Assembly: GCF_002252565.1 (NCBI RefSeq)
Contig: NZ_NPML01000012.1
Location: forward strand, 1-64,000
Direction of reading: 5' to 3'
Length of the DNA: 64,000 nt
Source: Petroclostridium xylanilyticum
GTDB lineage: Bacteria > Bacillota > Clostridia > SK-Y3
The notes below the pieces were generated by a model. The model did no database searches. It was not told the origin of the DNA and was given only the letters and a program-made list of their open reading frames with translations. Made by a program: the position numbers and the translations under genes. Below, one piece after another: positions 44,822-54,497 of the stretch (position 1 is the stretch's first letter; every line of letters starts with the position of its first letter).

Positions 44822-44838
44822 GTTTTAGAATGAATATT

Positions 44839-45264
44839 TCACTTATCATTATCCCCTATGATTTTGACCAGTACCCGTTTCTTTCTTTTGCCGTCAAATT
44901 CTCCATAAAAAATCTGCTCCCAGGGACCAAAATCCAGCTTTCCATTAGTAACCGCCACTACTACCTCTCTTCCCATTACGGAGCGCTTCAAATGTGCATC
45001 TGCATTATCTTCGTATCCGTTATGGTAATATTGATCATAAGGCTTCTCCGGAGCCAGCTTCTCTAAAAAATTGTCAATATCTTTGTGAAGCCCGCTTTCA
45101 TCATCATTGATAAATACGCTGGATGTAATATGCATCGCATTGCATAGCAGCATCCCTTCTTTTATTCCACTTTCTTTTAAACACTCCTCAATAATTGGTG
45201 TAATGTTTATATATTCCCTTCTGTTTTTTGTCTCAAACCATAATTCTTTCCTATAGCTTTTCAA
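44839..45264 (-). CDS. yjbQ: YjbQ-family protein (UPF0047; secondary thiamine-phosphate synthase family)
   Basis: A 141-residue single-domain protein. [22 protein letters not shown] (with the conserved His, Asn/Asp and Glu residues), [17 protein letters not shown] and [14 protein letters not shown] are the family signatures. Members have weak thiamine-phosphate synthase activity, but the physiological role is open. The start is TTG at 45262-45264, seven bases after a GGGGGG tract on the minus strand; the family normally begins at this position. A single-gene unit with its own terminator. Confidence 0.88.
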   Translation of the reverse strand: MKSYRKELWFETKNRREYINITPIIEECLKESGIKEGMLLCNAMHITSSVFINDDESGLHKDIDNFLEKLAPEKPYDQYYHNGYEDNADAHLKRSVMGREVVVAVTNGKLDFGPWEQIFYGEFDGKRKKRVLVKIIGDNDK

Positions 45265-45449
45265 TATAATCCCCCCACTTGTACTTTTATTTAGTAAAAT
45301 TTTAACATATTTTCTATCGCAACACCAGAGTTAAATTATAACCGGATTTAATTGGGTATATTTCGGAACAGACCTGAGAAACATAGATACGTTTGTGTGT
45401 TATTAAGATTTAATAATGCTTACAAATAAGCAACAGGTTAAAATAAGTT

Positions 45450-45476
45450 GAGTCAAGGGAATAATTCCCTTGACTC
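45450..45476 (-). terminator. Terminator of the uxu operon
   Basis: GAGTCAAGGGA pairs perfectly with TCCCTTGACTC around ATAAT, about 30 bp after the stop codon of the SDR gene, with TTATTTT following on the minus strand. Confidence 0.8.
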
Positions 45477-45506
45477 TCTGTTTTTACTTTTTAAAACTAA
45501 TATGTT

Positions 45507-46364
45507 TTAAACTCCCGAGTAAGCAGAAAATCCTCCATCCACCGGAATAACCGTTCCATTTACAAAACCCGATGCACCTTCATCGACAAGCCATAGAAGC
45601 GTTCCGATTAATTCTTCACTTTGGCCAAAACGTCCCATAGGTGTTTGGCTCAAAATCTTTTGAGCCCGTTCAGTATATGAACCATCCGGATTTGTTAATA
45701 ATGTCCTGTTTTGATCTGTTAAAAAGAAACCGGGTGCAATTGCATTTACCCTAATCCCGACCCTGGACATATGTACTGCCAACCACTGCGTAAAGTTGCT
45801 TACGGCAGCCTTTGCTCCACTGTATGCCGGAATTTTTGTAAGCGGTGTAAATGCATTCATGGATGAAATATTGACGATGACTGCGCCTTTTTTATCCACC
45901 ATATCCTTTGCAAAAACTTGAGTTGGCAAAAGTGTTCCGATAAAATTAAGATTAAAAACAAACTCGATACCTTTAGGGTCCAGGTCAAAAAATGTAATTA
46001 TATTTGCATTTTTATTTTCCAGGTCTTCTTTAAATAGGTATTCTTTTGTAGTAGTCCCCTTAGGATGGTTCCCTCCGGCTCCATTAATAAGAATATCACA
46101 AGGCCCTAGCTTTTCGTTAACTACCTTTTTTGCATTATTTAAACTGTCAATTTCCAGCACATTTGCTTCAACGCCGATTGCAGTTCCGCCCTGAGCGTTA
46201 ATTTCTTCAGCAACCGCATCTGCATTTTGTTTTCTTAAGTCCAGTATAGCTACCCTTGCCCCACACCGTGCTAATGCTTTTGCAAAAGTACTGCATAAAA
46301 TTCCACCGCCGCCGGTAATAACTGCTACTTTATCTTTCAAATCTATTTCAAACGGTAATTGCAT
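45507..46364 (-). CDS. SDR-family oxidoreductase, probable D-fructuronate (mannonate) reductase
   Basis: A classical-type short-chain dehydrogenase of 285 residues. TGGGGILCSTFAKAL is the nucleotide-binding glycine motif (about residue 17), NGAGG follows near 93, and the catalytic set is Ser in NISSMNAF (about 163) and YSGAK (Tyr/Lys about 176-180). It lies directly after uxuA (mannonate dehydratase) in the same orientation. In Firmicutes such SDR enzymes replace UxuB to interconvert fructuronate and mannonate; that role is inferred from context. GGGAGGGGG precedes the ATG. Confidence 0.85.
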   Translation of the reverse strand: MQLPFEIDLKDKVAVITGGGGILCSTFAKALARCGARVAILDLRKQNADAVAEEINAQGGTAIGVEANVLEIDSLNNAKKVVNEKLGPCDILINGAGGNHPKGTTTKEYLFKEDLENKNANIITFFDLDPKGIEFVFNLNFIGTLLPTQVFAKDMVDKKGAVIVNISSMNAFTPLTKIPAYSGAKAAVSNFTQWLAVHMSRVGIRVNAIAPGFFLTDQNRTLLTNPDGSYTERAQKILSQTPMGRFGQSEELIGTLLWLVDEGASGFVNGTVIPVDGGFSAYSGV

Positions 46365-46383
46365 TATATCCCCCTCCCCTGTT

Positions 46384-46446
46384 TTGAATTGAGAATTGAC
46401 AATTGAGAATGGAGAATTATACTAATTATTAATTCTCAATTATCAT
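46384..46446. repeat. GAGAATTGAGAATTG inverted repeat at the uxuA 3' end
   Basis: GAATTGAGAATTGACAATTG (46386 on) faces TTAATTCTCAATTATCATTC, overlapping the last codons of uxuA (SKNDN). A third type of dispersed repeat touching a coding end. Confidence 0.55.
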
Positions 46447-47488
46447 TCTTACTTTTTCTCAGCGCTTCCCAGATACCATTTAAATACACCGCTCCTAAAG
46501 CTCTGTCATAAAGGCCGTAACCCGGTCTGCCGGTCTCTCCCCATATCATTCTTCCATGGTCAGGTCTCATTGGCCCATCAAATCCAGATTCGTAAAATGC
46601 CTTTAATATTTCATACATATCCAATGAGCCATCTTCACTTCTATGGGCAGACTCTTCAAAGCACTTCTCGCCCGTAATCTTGATATTTCTGCAATGTGCA
46701 AAATGTATTCTTCCCTTTTTACCGAAGTAGCGGATTATTTCGGGCATATCATTTGCAGGGTTAACACCTAAAGAACCGATACATAAAGTTAATCCGTTAT
46801 TAGGACTATCAACCAGGTTGATAAATCTTTCCAGGTTTTCTTTATTTGTAATAATTCTTGGCAACCCAAAAATTGACCACGGTGGATCATCCGGATGGAT
46901 GGCCATCTTGATTCCAACTTCATCTGCCACCGCAATAACATGCTTTAGGAAGTAGCGGAGATTCTCCCACAAATCTTCTTCTGTTATATTTTGATATTGT
47001 TCCAAAAGTGCTTTTAATCCATCTTTTGTATAGCTTGAATCCCATCCTGGCAATGACAAATCACCTGTTAAAGGATTCATTTTCTGCACTGTTTCTTCAT
47101 TGTAAATTAAGCAAGTAGAACCATCCGGTAATTTGTAATTCAGATCAGAACGTGTCCAGTCAAAAACAGGCATGAAATTATAGCATACCACACCTACACC
47201 TGCTTGTGCCAAATTTCTTAATGTCTGCTGATAGTTTGCAATATACCTGTCTCTTGTTGGAAGTCCTAATTTAATATCTTCATGGACCGGTACACTCTCG
47301 ATAACTTCTAAAGTTAATCCATGAGCTTCAACCTTATTTTTTAATGCAAAGATTTTTTCCAGGGGCCATACTTCACCTACCGGTACGTCATAAATAGCAG
47401 AAACAATACCCGTTACCCCTGGAATTTGCCTGATATGGCTCAGCGTTACCGGATCACTGTCACCATACCATCTAAATGTCATTTTCAT
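46436..47488 (-). CDS. uxuA: Mannonate dehydratase
   Basis: Dehydrates D-mannonate to 2-keto-3-deoxygluconate in glucuronate breakdown. The protein of 350 residues has the family start [20 protein letters not shown] and the metal-site stretches [10 protein letters not shown] (about residue 200), HFAHCRNIK (about 265) and [12 protein letters not shown] (about 315). The ATG at 47486-47488 has GGGGTGAG upstream. It is preceded by a promoter with a perfect ROK-type operator, so it should be induced by a hexuronate. The next genes of the pathway (uxaC, kdgK, kdgA) are not in the window. Confidence 0.96.
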   Translation of the reverse strand: MKMTFRWYGDSDPVTLSHIRQIPGVTGIVSAIYDVPVGEVWPLEKIFALKNKVEAHGLTLEVIESVPVHEDIKLGLPTRDRYIANYQQTLRNLAQAGVGVVCYNFMPVFDWTRSDLNYKLPDGSTCLIYNEETVQKMNPLTGDLSLPGWDSSYTKDGLKALLEQYQNITEEDLWENLRYFLKHVIAVADEVGIKMAIHPDDPPWSIFGLPRIITNKENLERFINLVDSPNNGLTLCIGSLGVNPANDMPEIIRYFGKKGRIHFAHCRNIKITGEKCFEESAHRSEDGSLDMYEILKAFYESGFDGPMRPDHGRMIWGETGRPGYGLYDRALGAVYLNGIWEALRKSKNDN

Positions 47489-47514
47489 TTTTCTCACCCC
47501 ACAATTTCAACTTT

Positions 47515-47572
47515 GTTTGTTTACCAAACAAACTATCAATTTAAATTTAACATTTCTTTTGAAAAAATGCAA
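47515..47572 (-). promoter_or_regulatory. uxuA promoter with palindromic ROK operator
   Basis: TTGCAT (47567-47572), 17 bp, TAAATT (47544-47549). Just downstream, GTTTGTTTACCAAACAAAC (47515-47533) is a perfect palindrome with 3-bp centre, very like XylR operators. The divergent neighbour is not involved; the XylR-like ROK gene lies just upstream on the same strand. Confidence 0.75.
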
Positions 47573-47599
47573 GCTTGTTTTACATTAAATTTATTAAAG

Positions 47600-47709
47600 T
47601 TATTATATCGATAACCAATATTAAAGTTAAAAATAAATTAATGTAGTTATCGATGAAATTAATCAACTTTAAACTCATAATATTTTGTTTTAAAGTTAGT
47701 TAATTATAA
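47600..47709 (-). repeat. Two-hairpin repeat, copy B
   Basis: Its reverse complement follows copy A (18567-18680) almost base for base: CATCGATAACTACATTAATT and ATTTTTAACTTTAATATTGG are shared apart from single differences. It lies upstream of the uxuA promoter and downstream of the ROK stop codon. Confidence 0.7.
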
Positions 47710-47748
47710 AAATATTCTTAATGCTTAGAATAACATTTTACCATCCAC

Positions 47749-48912
47749 TTATTCATATTCTTTCATAAGCCTTAAATCTGAAATATTCAAGAAGCTGCTT
47801 ATCGCGATAGCACTGGCTCCCAATGCACATGCATCCTTACCCAGTTTTGAATAAAGAATTCGTCTGTAGTCATTCATGCTGGATGATAAATTATTTTTTA
47901 TGTCCTCTATAACTTTTGGATATATACTAATTAATTCACTATTAATAATAATTGTTTCGGGATTAAAGGTATTAATTACATTATTAATTCCTCTGCTGAG
48001 GTTTTTAGACAGCTCTTTAAGTAAATCTAAAGTCACCCTATCCTGTTCATCGATCCATCGTTTAACATTTTCAAAAGAGCAGCCATCCATATTTTTTTTA
48101 GCTGCCAGATTTTCTAAAAAAGACCTTTCTGATGCGTACAATTCCCAGCAGCCATAATTCCCGCAGCTGCATCTTTTCCCATTTTCGTTAATAATCATAT
48201 GCCCAACTTCTCCGGCAAAACCATTGTATCCTCTATAAACAGCATTATTAATAATAATACCCAGGCCTATTCCGGAAGAAATTGTTAAACATAATATATT
48301 TTGATCATCAACGCAAAAAGTTTTTTCTGCATATGCACATAAATTTGTATTGTTATCAATAAAGACGGGTATATTAAATTCATCTGACAGATAACTTTTC
48401 AAATCTACATTTTTCCAATTTGAATGGGTAGCAAAAACTATCTTTTCATTTTTATCTACTATACCGTGAATACCTATACTGATCCCAATCACACCATACC
48501 TGGAAGGTGGCACACTGTCGATTAATAATTGAATCTTTTCTTTTAAAATTTTTTTAGTCTCTTCAAAAGACGATGTATTCATTTTAATACAACGTCTGGT
48601 TATTATATTTCCTTTTAAATCTGTAAGCAACAAATTAATATTATCTACATCCAAATCAATGCCTATTGCATACGCAACACTTTTATTCAAGCTTAGCAAA
48701 ATAGGTTTTCGCCCACCTGTAGATATGTCAAACGTTGTTTCAATTACTATCCCATCCTCTAATAACTCTGCGATCTGTGATGTAACAGTAGCTTTATTCA
48801 ATCCGGTAATTTTAGACAACTGAGCACGGGATATACTTCCATTTTCAATGATCTTCTCAAGTATAATCTTGCGATTTAAATTTTTTATCAGATTATAATC
48901 TCCTGTATTCAA
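47749..48912 (-). CDS. ROK-family transcriptional repressor (XylR-like)
   Basis: A 387-residue repressor with an N-terminal winged helix-turn-helix (SISRAQLSKITGLNKATVTS, about residues 24-43) and a C-terminal sugar-kinase-like ROK domain (GIDLDVDNINLLL, ISSGIGLGIIIN, and the zinc motif CSCGNYGCWE near 240). The start is set at TTG 48910-48912, nine bases after GGAG, which gives the same N-terminal length as B. subtilis XylR; a GTG three codons earlier overlaps GGAG. It probably binds the palindrome in front of uxuA and responds to a hexuronate or derived sugar. Confidence 0.88.
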   Translation of the reverse strand: MNTGDYNLIKNLNRKIILEKIIENGSISRAQLSKITGLNKATVTSQIAELLEDGIVIETTFDISTGGRKPILLSLNKSVAYAIGIDLDVDNINLLLTDLKGNIITRRCIKMNTSSFEETKKILKEKIQLLIDSVPPSRYGVIGISIGIHGIVDKNEKIVFATHSNWKNVDLKSYLSDEFNIPVFIDNNTNLCAYAEKTFCVDDQNILCLTISSGIGLGIIINNAVYRGYNGFAGEVGHMIINENGKRCSCGNYGCWELYASERSFLENLAAKKNMDGCSFENVKRWIDEQDRVTLDLLKELSKNLSRGINNVINTFNPETIIINSELISIYPKVIEDIKNNLSSSMNDYRRILYSKLGKDACALGASAIAISSFLNISDLRLMKEYE

Positions 48913-48954
48913 TGCATCCACTCCATCATTTAAAATATTGATTCATTATAATGA

Positions 48955-49060
48955 GCGAAGTTTAAAATTCAATATTTCCTTAATACAAACTTCGCGAATT
49001 TCATCGATACATCGATAACTACCTTAATTTATTTATAATTTTAAAGTGAGTTATCGATAT
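48955..49060 (+). repeat. Two-hairpin repeat, copy C
   Basis: Hairpin 1 GCGAAGTTT (48955-48963) with AAACTTCGC (48987-48995); hairpin 2 CGATAACT (about 49013) with AGTTATCG (about 49050). Stem bases differ from copy A but pair perfectly, so changes are compensatory. It fills the gap between the ROK gene and the MFS gene. Confidence 0.65.
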
Positions 49061-49102
49061 TTTTAATATTAATAAAAGGTTTAACAAAATGCAATAATCT
49101 GT

Positions 49103-50296
49103 TTACTCTTTTATATCAGCCGTTTTTACCAACAATTTGCCAACGGGAAATGAAAGAATAAATATAATAGAAATAACAATACTTATAATAATTCCCAGTT
49201 GATACATTTTGACAAGACCGAGATTATCTATAACCCATCCTCCGCCGTAGCTCGCAATAATTCCGCCGATTCCCGCAAAAATAGCTGAAGCAAAAGTCTG
49301 TGCAAAAGCCTTTAATTCCTGTGGTGCATGTGAATCAATATAATATACCGTCCCGGCTAAAAACAGTGCAAAGGAAGGTCCCTGGAGGGATTGGATTAAA
49401 ATCGCATGAATAGGTGCAGTAGCTATGGAAAACAGCAATTGCCTTATAGTAAAAAAAATCGTTGATAGCAATATCATCTGAACAGGTTTAAATTTTTGGG
49501 TAAGGTATTTGGAAAACAAAAAAATAGGTGCTTCGCATAAAGCCATCACCGAATAGGCAATACCCAGTTCTACTTTACTACCACCTAATTCTTCTATAAG
49601 TTTTGGCATAAAGATAAAGGCACTTCTATGAGGTATAAAAAGAACTGTAGCAAAAATCAAAAAGACGATGTAGTAATAGTTTTTAAAAAGCTTTCCTACT
49701 TTTAAATGTGCAAATGAAACAGATACTACCGGTTTATCAGTCTTGATTTTTATACATATTAAAATGGTCAATACTGCAAATATTGCATAAGATGGAAATA
49801 ATATATTAATTGAAAAAATATTCGTCATTTTCCCAAAAATATAAACCATGATTGCAAAGCCTATGGACCCCCATAACCTTACACTCCCATAGGATATGCT
49901 TTCTTCTGATTTTGTACCCTGTACCACCCAGCTATCCAGCAAAGGAGCCATAGAACTTTCAAAAAACGTTAAAACAGCCAGAACTATACCAATAATAAAA
50001 GCCGAATTATAAAGAGGGACAGATAAGTATATACAAGCTGATACTGTAAGTAATATAATGAAAACTTTTTTTACAGATTGCAGCCAATCACTTACCATCC
50101 CCCAAAAGGGTTGGGCAAATACCAAAACAAAGGAATTAACTGCCATGATCATACCGATAGTAGTGTTGTTATACCCTTTGCTGCTTAGATAAACAACAAC
50201 AAATGGATAGTAGGCAGCACACATTATCCAAAAAAAGAACTCTAAACTTGCAAAATGTAATAATTTAGGGTTAAGTTGTTTAACAATGTTTCTCAT
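49103..50296 (-). CDS. MFS transporter (oligosaccharide/H+ symporter-like, MFS_1_like)
   Basis: A membrane protein of 397 residues with 12 predicted spans. Conserved short loop FWGMVSDWLQSVKK after the second span and the RLWGSIGFAI segment (about residue 145) resemble the LacY/phenylpropionate-permease-like branch of MFS. The ATG at 50294-50296 follows GGAGGA at proper distance; the longer start overlaps it. Placed upstream of the ROK-uxuA-reductase genes on the same strand, it probably imports a hexuronate or a glucuronic-acid-containing sugar. Confidence 0.8.
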   Translation of the reverse strand: MRNIVKQLNPKLLHFASLEFFFWIMCAAYYPFVVVYLSSKGYNNTTIGMIMAVNSFVLVFAQPFWGMVSDWLQSVKKVFIILLTVSACIYLSVPLYNSAFIIGIVLAVLTFFESSMAPLLDSWVVQGTKSEESISYGSVRLWGSIGFAIMVYIFGKMTNIFSINILFPSYAIFAVLTILICIKIKTDKPVVSVSFAHLKVGKLFKNYYYIVFLIFATVLFIPHRSAFIFMPKLIEELGGSKVELGIAYSVMALCEAPIFLFSKYLTQKFKPVQMILLSTIFFTIRQLLFSIATAPIHAILIQSLQGPSFALFLAGTVYYIDSHAPQELKAFAQTFASAIFAGIGGIIASYGGGWVIDNLGLVKMYQLGIIISIVISIIFILSFPVGKLLVKTADIKE

Positions 50297-50387
50297 ATAC
50301 ATATCCTCCATGGGTTAAATGCGGGAATTCTTTATCAATGAAATAATATTAAAAGTTTGAGGATTTTCCAGATTATTTGCATTAATT

Positions 50388-51569
50388 TTAATTTTGTCTA
50401 ATTATTCCCGGCTTATTAAATGTCAATTTCCTATCAAGTAATGTAAGAAAAACAAGAATGAGACCAGTATATACTGCAAGACTTGAAAAACCAGTAAACA
50501 CTCCCAAATAGTCATTTGTCTTTCCTACTACCCAATTGGAGACCATATTTACACTTCCCGATACTGTAATAATAAATCCCATTACCGAACTTGTACCAAC
50601 CGTAAATTCTTTCATTATGATGGCCATTACTGTTGGAAACATGATAGAAACAAAAAATCCCATCAGTGAAAATAAAAAAGCAAATTTATTATCGAGTATC
50701 AATCCGCCTATAAATAATACTATTGTAATAATAGTAAAATAAAATATGATTTGTACATAACCTAATTTTTCTGCCAGATAACCACCGACTAGCCTCCCTA
50801 TTGTAAACGTGATAAAGAATAACGTTAGATAAAATGAACTATTGCCAGCATCCATTCCCCGAACCTGCTGTAAAAAGTTTACCAGCCAATTTCCCGTTCC
50901 CAGCTCTATGACTTCACAAAATCCTAGAACTCCTACAAAAAGCCATATTTTTTTACTGGAAATTAGATCCTTAAAAGATGCCTTATTGCGCGAATCTTCA
51001 AGTTTCCTTTGAGGAAAGGATGAGAAGCATAAGAAAATAAAAACCGAAACTATTAAAATCAGTGAATAGAAATAAGTATACTGCCAGGGTATATCCCTTA
51101 TTAATATCCACCCCGCATATTTAGGTCCAGCTGATGAACCTAGTCCATAAAAGAGATGCATCAAATTCATCATTACTGCAGAATTTCTAACAAAAATTTG
51201 TGCTCCTAATGAATTCACAGTAACTTCAAAGCATCCAAAGCCTGCATTAACCAGGAAAAACAAGATAACAACAGCAATGAACGATTTAGTAAAAATAAAA
51301 GATATACAAGCCAAAATAGTTAAAAGAAAACCGAATATAAGCACCTTCTTTTGCCCGAACTTATCTCCGGCAAATCCTCCTACCAAAGTTGTGCCAAGAT
51401 ATCCTAATGATGATACTAAAAGCATAATTCCGATACTGCCATAGGTTACATTAAATTGTTCCCGTATTGGGGGTATAACTGTTCCCTTAATATTCTCAAT
51501 GAATCCGAAAATAATCATACACAGAAAAGTAAGTAAAATAAGATAGCTGTTATTCTTGTAATGCTGCAT
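50388..51569 (-). CDS. MFS transporter (FucP/TsgA-like)
   Basis: A 393-residue transporter with 12 hydrophobic spans. It carries the MFS loop GFAGDKFGQKKVLIFG between spans 2 and 3 and GRLVGGYLAEKLG at the second half, as in sugar MFS permeases of the FucP kind. It lies 91 bp upstream of the other MFS gene in the same direction, so the two, plus ROK-uxuA-reductase, may form one catabolic cluster with two import routes. The substrate is not known. Confidence 0.8.
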   Translation of the reverse strand: MQHYKNNSYLILLTFLCMIIFGFIENIKGTVIPPIREQFNVTYGSIGIMLLVSSLGYLGTTLVGGFAGDKFGQKKVLIFGFLLTILACISFIFTKSFIAVVILFFLVNAGFGCFEVTVNSLGAQIFVRNSAVMMNLMHLFYGLGSSAGPKYAGWILIRDIPWQYTYFYSLILIVSVFIFLCFSSFPQRKLEDSRNKASFKDLISSKKIWLFVGVLGFCEVIELGTGNWLVNFLQQVRGMDAGNSSFYLTLFFITFTIGRLVGGYLAEKLGYVQIIFYFTIITIVLFIGGLILDNKFAFLFSLMGFFVSIMFPTVMAIIMKEFTVGTSSVMGFIITVSGSVNMVSNWVVGKTNDYLGVFTGFSSLAVYTGLILVFLTLLDRKLTFNKPGIIRQN

Positions 51570-51705
51570 TCATTCCTTCCCCCTGTTCTCCGGTTGTTTT
51601 ACATAAAAACTCCTTATATATCTCCCTTTTATTTACTATTTTTTAATTTTATAAAAGCAGTAAAGTCTGCAACTTCATCTTTTCTATTTTATCTATGATT
51701 GTAGA

Positions 51706-51735
51706 GGCACTTTTTCAGCAGTTTCGAACTTCCAT
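51706..51735. repeat. CACTTTTTCAGCAGTTTCGAACTTCC repeat fragment
   Basis: The same text with few changes occurs at 63097-63123 (ACTTTTTCAGTGGTTTCGAA) and inverted near 7980-8000 (TGAAAAAGTCC). Part of the GAACCGTCCC repeat family. Confidence 0.45.
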
Positions 51736-51746
51736 GCTCAATTTTA

Positions 51747-52844
51747 CTATCTTTTTTCTATAAGCTCCACTGCAATTTTTGCATTTTCCAGGGCTTTTTC
51801 CTTTAGCCTGACAATATTTTTCTCCAATTCTGCTTTTATTTCATGCCTGCGGTTCCATACGTCATCTACCATTTGTTTTAACCTGTCAAACTGCAGTTGG
51901 TTTACATGGCCTGCTGATGTGTGCCCTATATGTTTCATAAAACCTTCTACCTTAGGTTCATATACAAGCCCAATAACGGGAATCCCGAAAGTAGCAGCAT
52001 AAATTAGAGCATGCAGCCTCATTCCTATTATTAAATCCATTTTCTTTATGATTCCCAGCATGTGCGGTACACTATACTTATTCTTTATAACATACGCTTT
52101 TCCCTTCATTCTGGAAACGATATTCTTTGCAATGGAAAGATCCCGTGGATAATGCATGGGAATAAAAACAGGCTTTATATGATACGTATCAATCATATAA
52201 TCAGCAATTCCGGCAATGATATCTTCAAAACCTGTTTCACATTCATTCCAATCTCTCAGTGAAAACCCTACTAAAGGACTGGATAAGTTTATTCCCTCCT
52301 TCTCAAATATACGGATTATTTCATCATCTTCCACCGCTTCCAATGTTAAAGCCGGGTCAGCTGTCACCTTAATCTGAGGTCGGTCAATTCGTAAATTATC
52401 CAGTTCCCGTTTGGACATTTCCTCTCTTAGTGTGATGACATCTACCTGGTTGATAATCTTTTGAGTAAGCCTCCGGTTAAAGTCTTTTTTGATTGGACCT
52501 ATTCCATTGGCATAAACCATTACCTTCATCCCCATCTTTTTTGCCAGCCATATGGTGCTTAAATAATACATCAGCGATCTCGTACTTGTAATATCCTGAA
52601 TAAGGCTTCCTCCACCGTTTATGAATAATTTTGAATGTTTCATGGCCCACAGAATTTGAAACAAATTAAAACGATTTATGGAATCTACCCCGTAAATTCT
52701 TCTGGTTTCTGCAGGGTTCATGGACAGCACCATAATTTTTATGTCTTTTTTATACATGCGAAGGTTATTAATAATAGCCATTAGGATAGCATCATCACCA
52801 CTATTTTTAAATCCATAATATCCGGAAATAATTACGTCGTACAT
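51747..52844 (-). CDS. csaB: Polysaccharide pyruvyltransferase CsaB
   Basis: A 365-residue enzyme that adds pyruvate ketals to a secondary cell-wall polymer, the anchor for SLH-domain S-layer proteins. The start MYDVIISGYYGFKNSGDDAIL, the FINGGGSLIQD segment (about residue 80), DPALTLE (about 185) and RLHALIYAATFGIPVIGL (about 290) are family hallmarks. The start is the ATG at 52842-52844 after AAAGGGG; the 21-codon longer frame lacks support. It implies an SLH/SCWP-type envelope and starts the glycan cluster to its right. Confidence 0.93.
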   Translation of the reverse strand: MYDVIISGYYGFKNSGDDAILMAIINNLRMYKKDIKIMVLSMNPAETRRIYGVDSINRFNLFQILWAMKHSKLFINGGGSLIQDITSTRSLMYYLSTIWLAKKMGMKVMVYANGIGPIKKDFNRRLTQKIINQVDVITLREEMSKRELDNLRIDRPQIKVTADPALTLEAVEDDEIIRIFEKEGINLSSPLVGFSLRDWNECETGFEDIIAGIADYMIDTYHIKPVFIPMHYPRDLSIAKNIVSRMKGKAYVIKNKYSVPHMLGIIKKMDLIIGMRLHALIYAATFGIPVIGLVYEPKVEGFMKHIGHTSAGHVNQLQFDRLKQMVDDVWNRRHEIKAELEKNIVRLKEKALENAKIAVELIEKR

Positions 52845-52927
52845 AGGTTTGTCCCCTTTTGTTAAAGTCTTATTATACAACTTAAAACATGCATCTATAG
52901 CTAACAATAAATTTGCTGTATTTGACT

Positions 52928-52998
52928 AGTTCACGGTTCACAGTTCACAGTAAATAAATCCAGCACGTCAATCTGTGAACAGTGAACTGTGAACTATG
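52928..52998. repeat. GTGAACTGTGAAC repeat (family copy 4)
   Basis: AGTTCACGGTTCACAGTTCA (52928 on) and CTGTGAACAGTGAACTGTG (52973-52991) are inverted arms in the csaB-glycosyltransferase gap. Confidence 0.7.
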
Positions 52999-53008
52999 AA
53001 TTTATATG

Positions 53009-54136
53009 TTATTTTAACAGTTTTAAATAAACTTCGATATTATCCCGAACCATTCGCTTGACTGAATATCTTTCTTCTATCACCTGTTTTCCTAAAATAC
53101 CCAGCTGCTTCCTTCTCTCTTTATCCATCTCATTTAAAACCTTTAGAATATCTTTCTTTAACGTCTGACTATCCGACTTTCTCTCCCCGCGGCATGTAAA
53201 ATTGCTATTGACCGCACTGGACAGCTTATCTTCATCAAATATGCCTATATAGCCTTCATTTCCCGCTAAAATGACTGGTTTTTGGGCAGACATTGCTTCA
53301 AGGGCTGACCTGCTGACTCCAATAAATACATCAGCAAGAGAAACAAATTTGTTAATATCGGTACGTCCGCCCGTCATAATAATGGTGCGGCGTCCTAGTT
53401 TTTTATTTATTCCCTGTGTCTTTTCCTGCAACTGGTGAAATACATTTCCTCCACCTACAATCACCACTTCCAGATTACTGATTTCCTTCACCAACTCAGG
53501 AACTATTTCAACCAATTGGAACGCTACTTCACTTCTATCGCTGTCTAATCTACTGATGTATACAATGCGTGTACTGTTCTCGTTGAGACCAAATTCTTTT
53601 TTTACATCAGAAGCATCAATACGGGATGAAAATTTTTCAGTATCAATACCATTGATGGTAACCTTTATATTGCTTTCATCAATTTTGTAATTTTTAATAA
53701 GGTACTTTTTTATATCCTCACTTACCGCGATTGTCTTCTGTCCCCATTTTGTAATATATTTCAATCCCCAGCCTGTATTAAACACCCAGTGCGCCGTTGT
53801 CACAAAGGAAAAATGCATCTGGTTATGTAGTATATTGCATATGAATGCCGGAATTCTGGCATGTGCATGAACCAGGTCAATTTTCTCATCCTTAATGATT
53901 TTCTTTAACAAAGAATAAGACCTGATAACGTTATGAGGCTTCTTATTATGCAGCGGGACATGATAATGTTTAATACCACTGTCTATAAGCTCCTTCTCAT
54001 AGACACCTCCATTGGATGCTACAATAATGTTAAAACCTTCCTTTTGCAACCCTTTGGCAAGCTCTACGACATGCGTTTCCGCTCCCCCTATCTCAAGGCC
54101 CATTAGTGCTAATAAAATATTGTAATTTTTCTGCAT
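53009..54136 (-). CDS. Glycosyltransferase family 4-like protein
   Basis: A GT-B fold transferase of 375 residues. The N-terminal ALMGLEIGGAETHVVELAKG is the usual acceptor-side loop; HAHARIP (about 95), NGIDTEKF (about 165) and the donor-site SRSALEAMSAQKPVILAGNEG (about 285, with the E-x7-E-like motif) are visible. It probably adds a sugar to a cell-surface polymer or lipid-linked precursor. The start ATG 54134-54136 follows GTGGAGG. It lies next to csaB on the same strand. Confidence 0.87.
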   Translation of the reverse strand: MQKNYNILLALMGLEIGGAETHVVELAKGLQKEGFNIIVASNGGVYEKELIDSGIKHYHVPLHNKKPHNVIRSYSLLKKIIKDEKIDLVHAHARIPAFICNILHNQMHFSFVTTAHWVFNTGWGLKYITKWGQKTIAVSEDIKKYLIKNYKIDESNIKVTINGIDTEKFSSRIDASDVKKEFGLNENSTRIVYISRLDSDRSEVAFQLVEIVPELVKEISNLEVVIVGGGNVFHQLQEKTQGINKKLGRRTIIMTGGRTDINKFVSLADVFIGVSRSALEAMSAQKPVILAGNEGYIGIFDEDKLSSAVNSNFTCRGERKSDSQTLKKDILKVLNEMDKERRKQLGILGKQVIEERYSVKRMVRDNIEVYLKLLK

Positions 54137-54497
54137 TACTATTGCCTCCACTTGAAAATAAGAATTATATTAAAAAACTTATAAATAAATATTCTGCTTA
54201 GTACTGTAATTTCATTATATGCTAAATATCTCAATACATCAATATCTGTATTTAAGAAACATGTAACCACGGGAATGATCCTAATGCTTCGAATAGTAAC
54301 AGAAGTGTAATTTAATGTTAACATAAATGTAAATTTTGGTATACCATCTACTATATACATCAAGGTTTAAGTATTATATAATAAACTGGAAAGGGGGTAT
54401 GTTTTCATAAATTTAACCATTTTTTCTGTTCAGAGGGAACTAATAAAATTTTAATACCGTCTTTTATAATATATATTTTTAAGAAAGGGTTTTACAT
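54137..54497. other. Divergent promoter region
   Basis: 361 bp, AT-rich, between the leftward glycosyltransferase and the rightward glycosidase. GGTTTAAGTATTATATAATA (54364-54383) looks like a -10 area for the rightward gene. No gene or known leader motif was seen. Confidence 0.4.
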
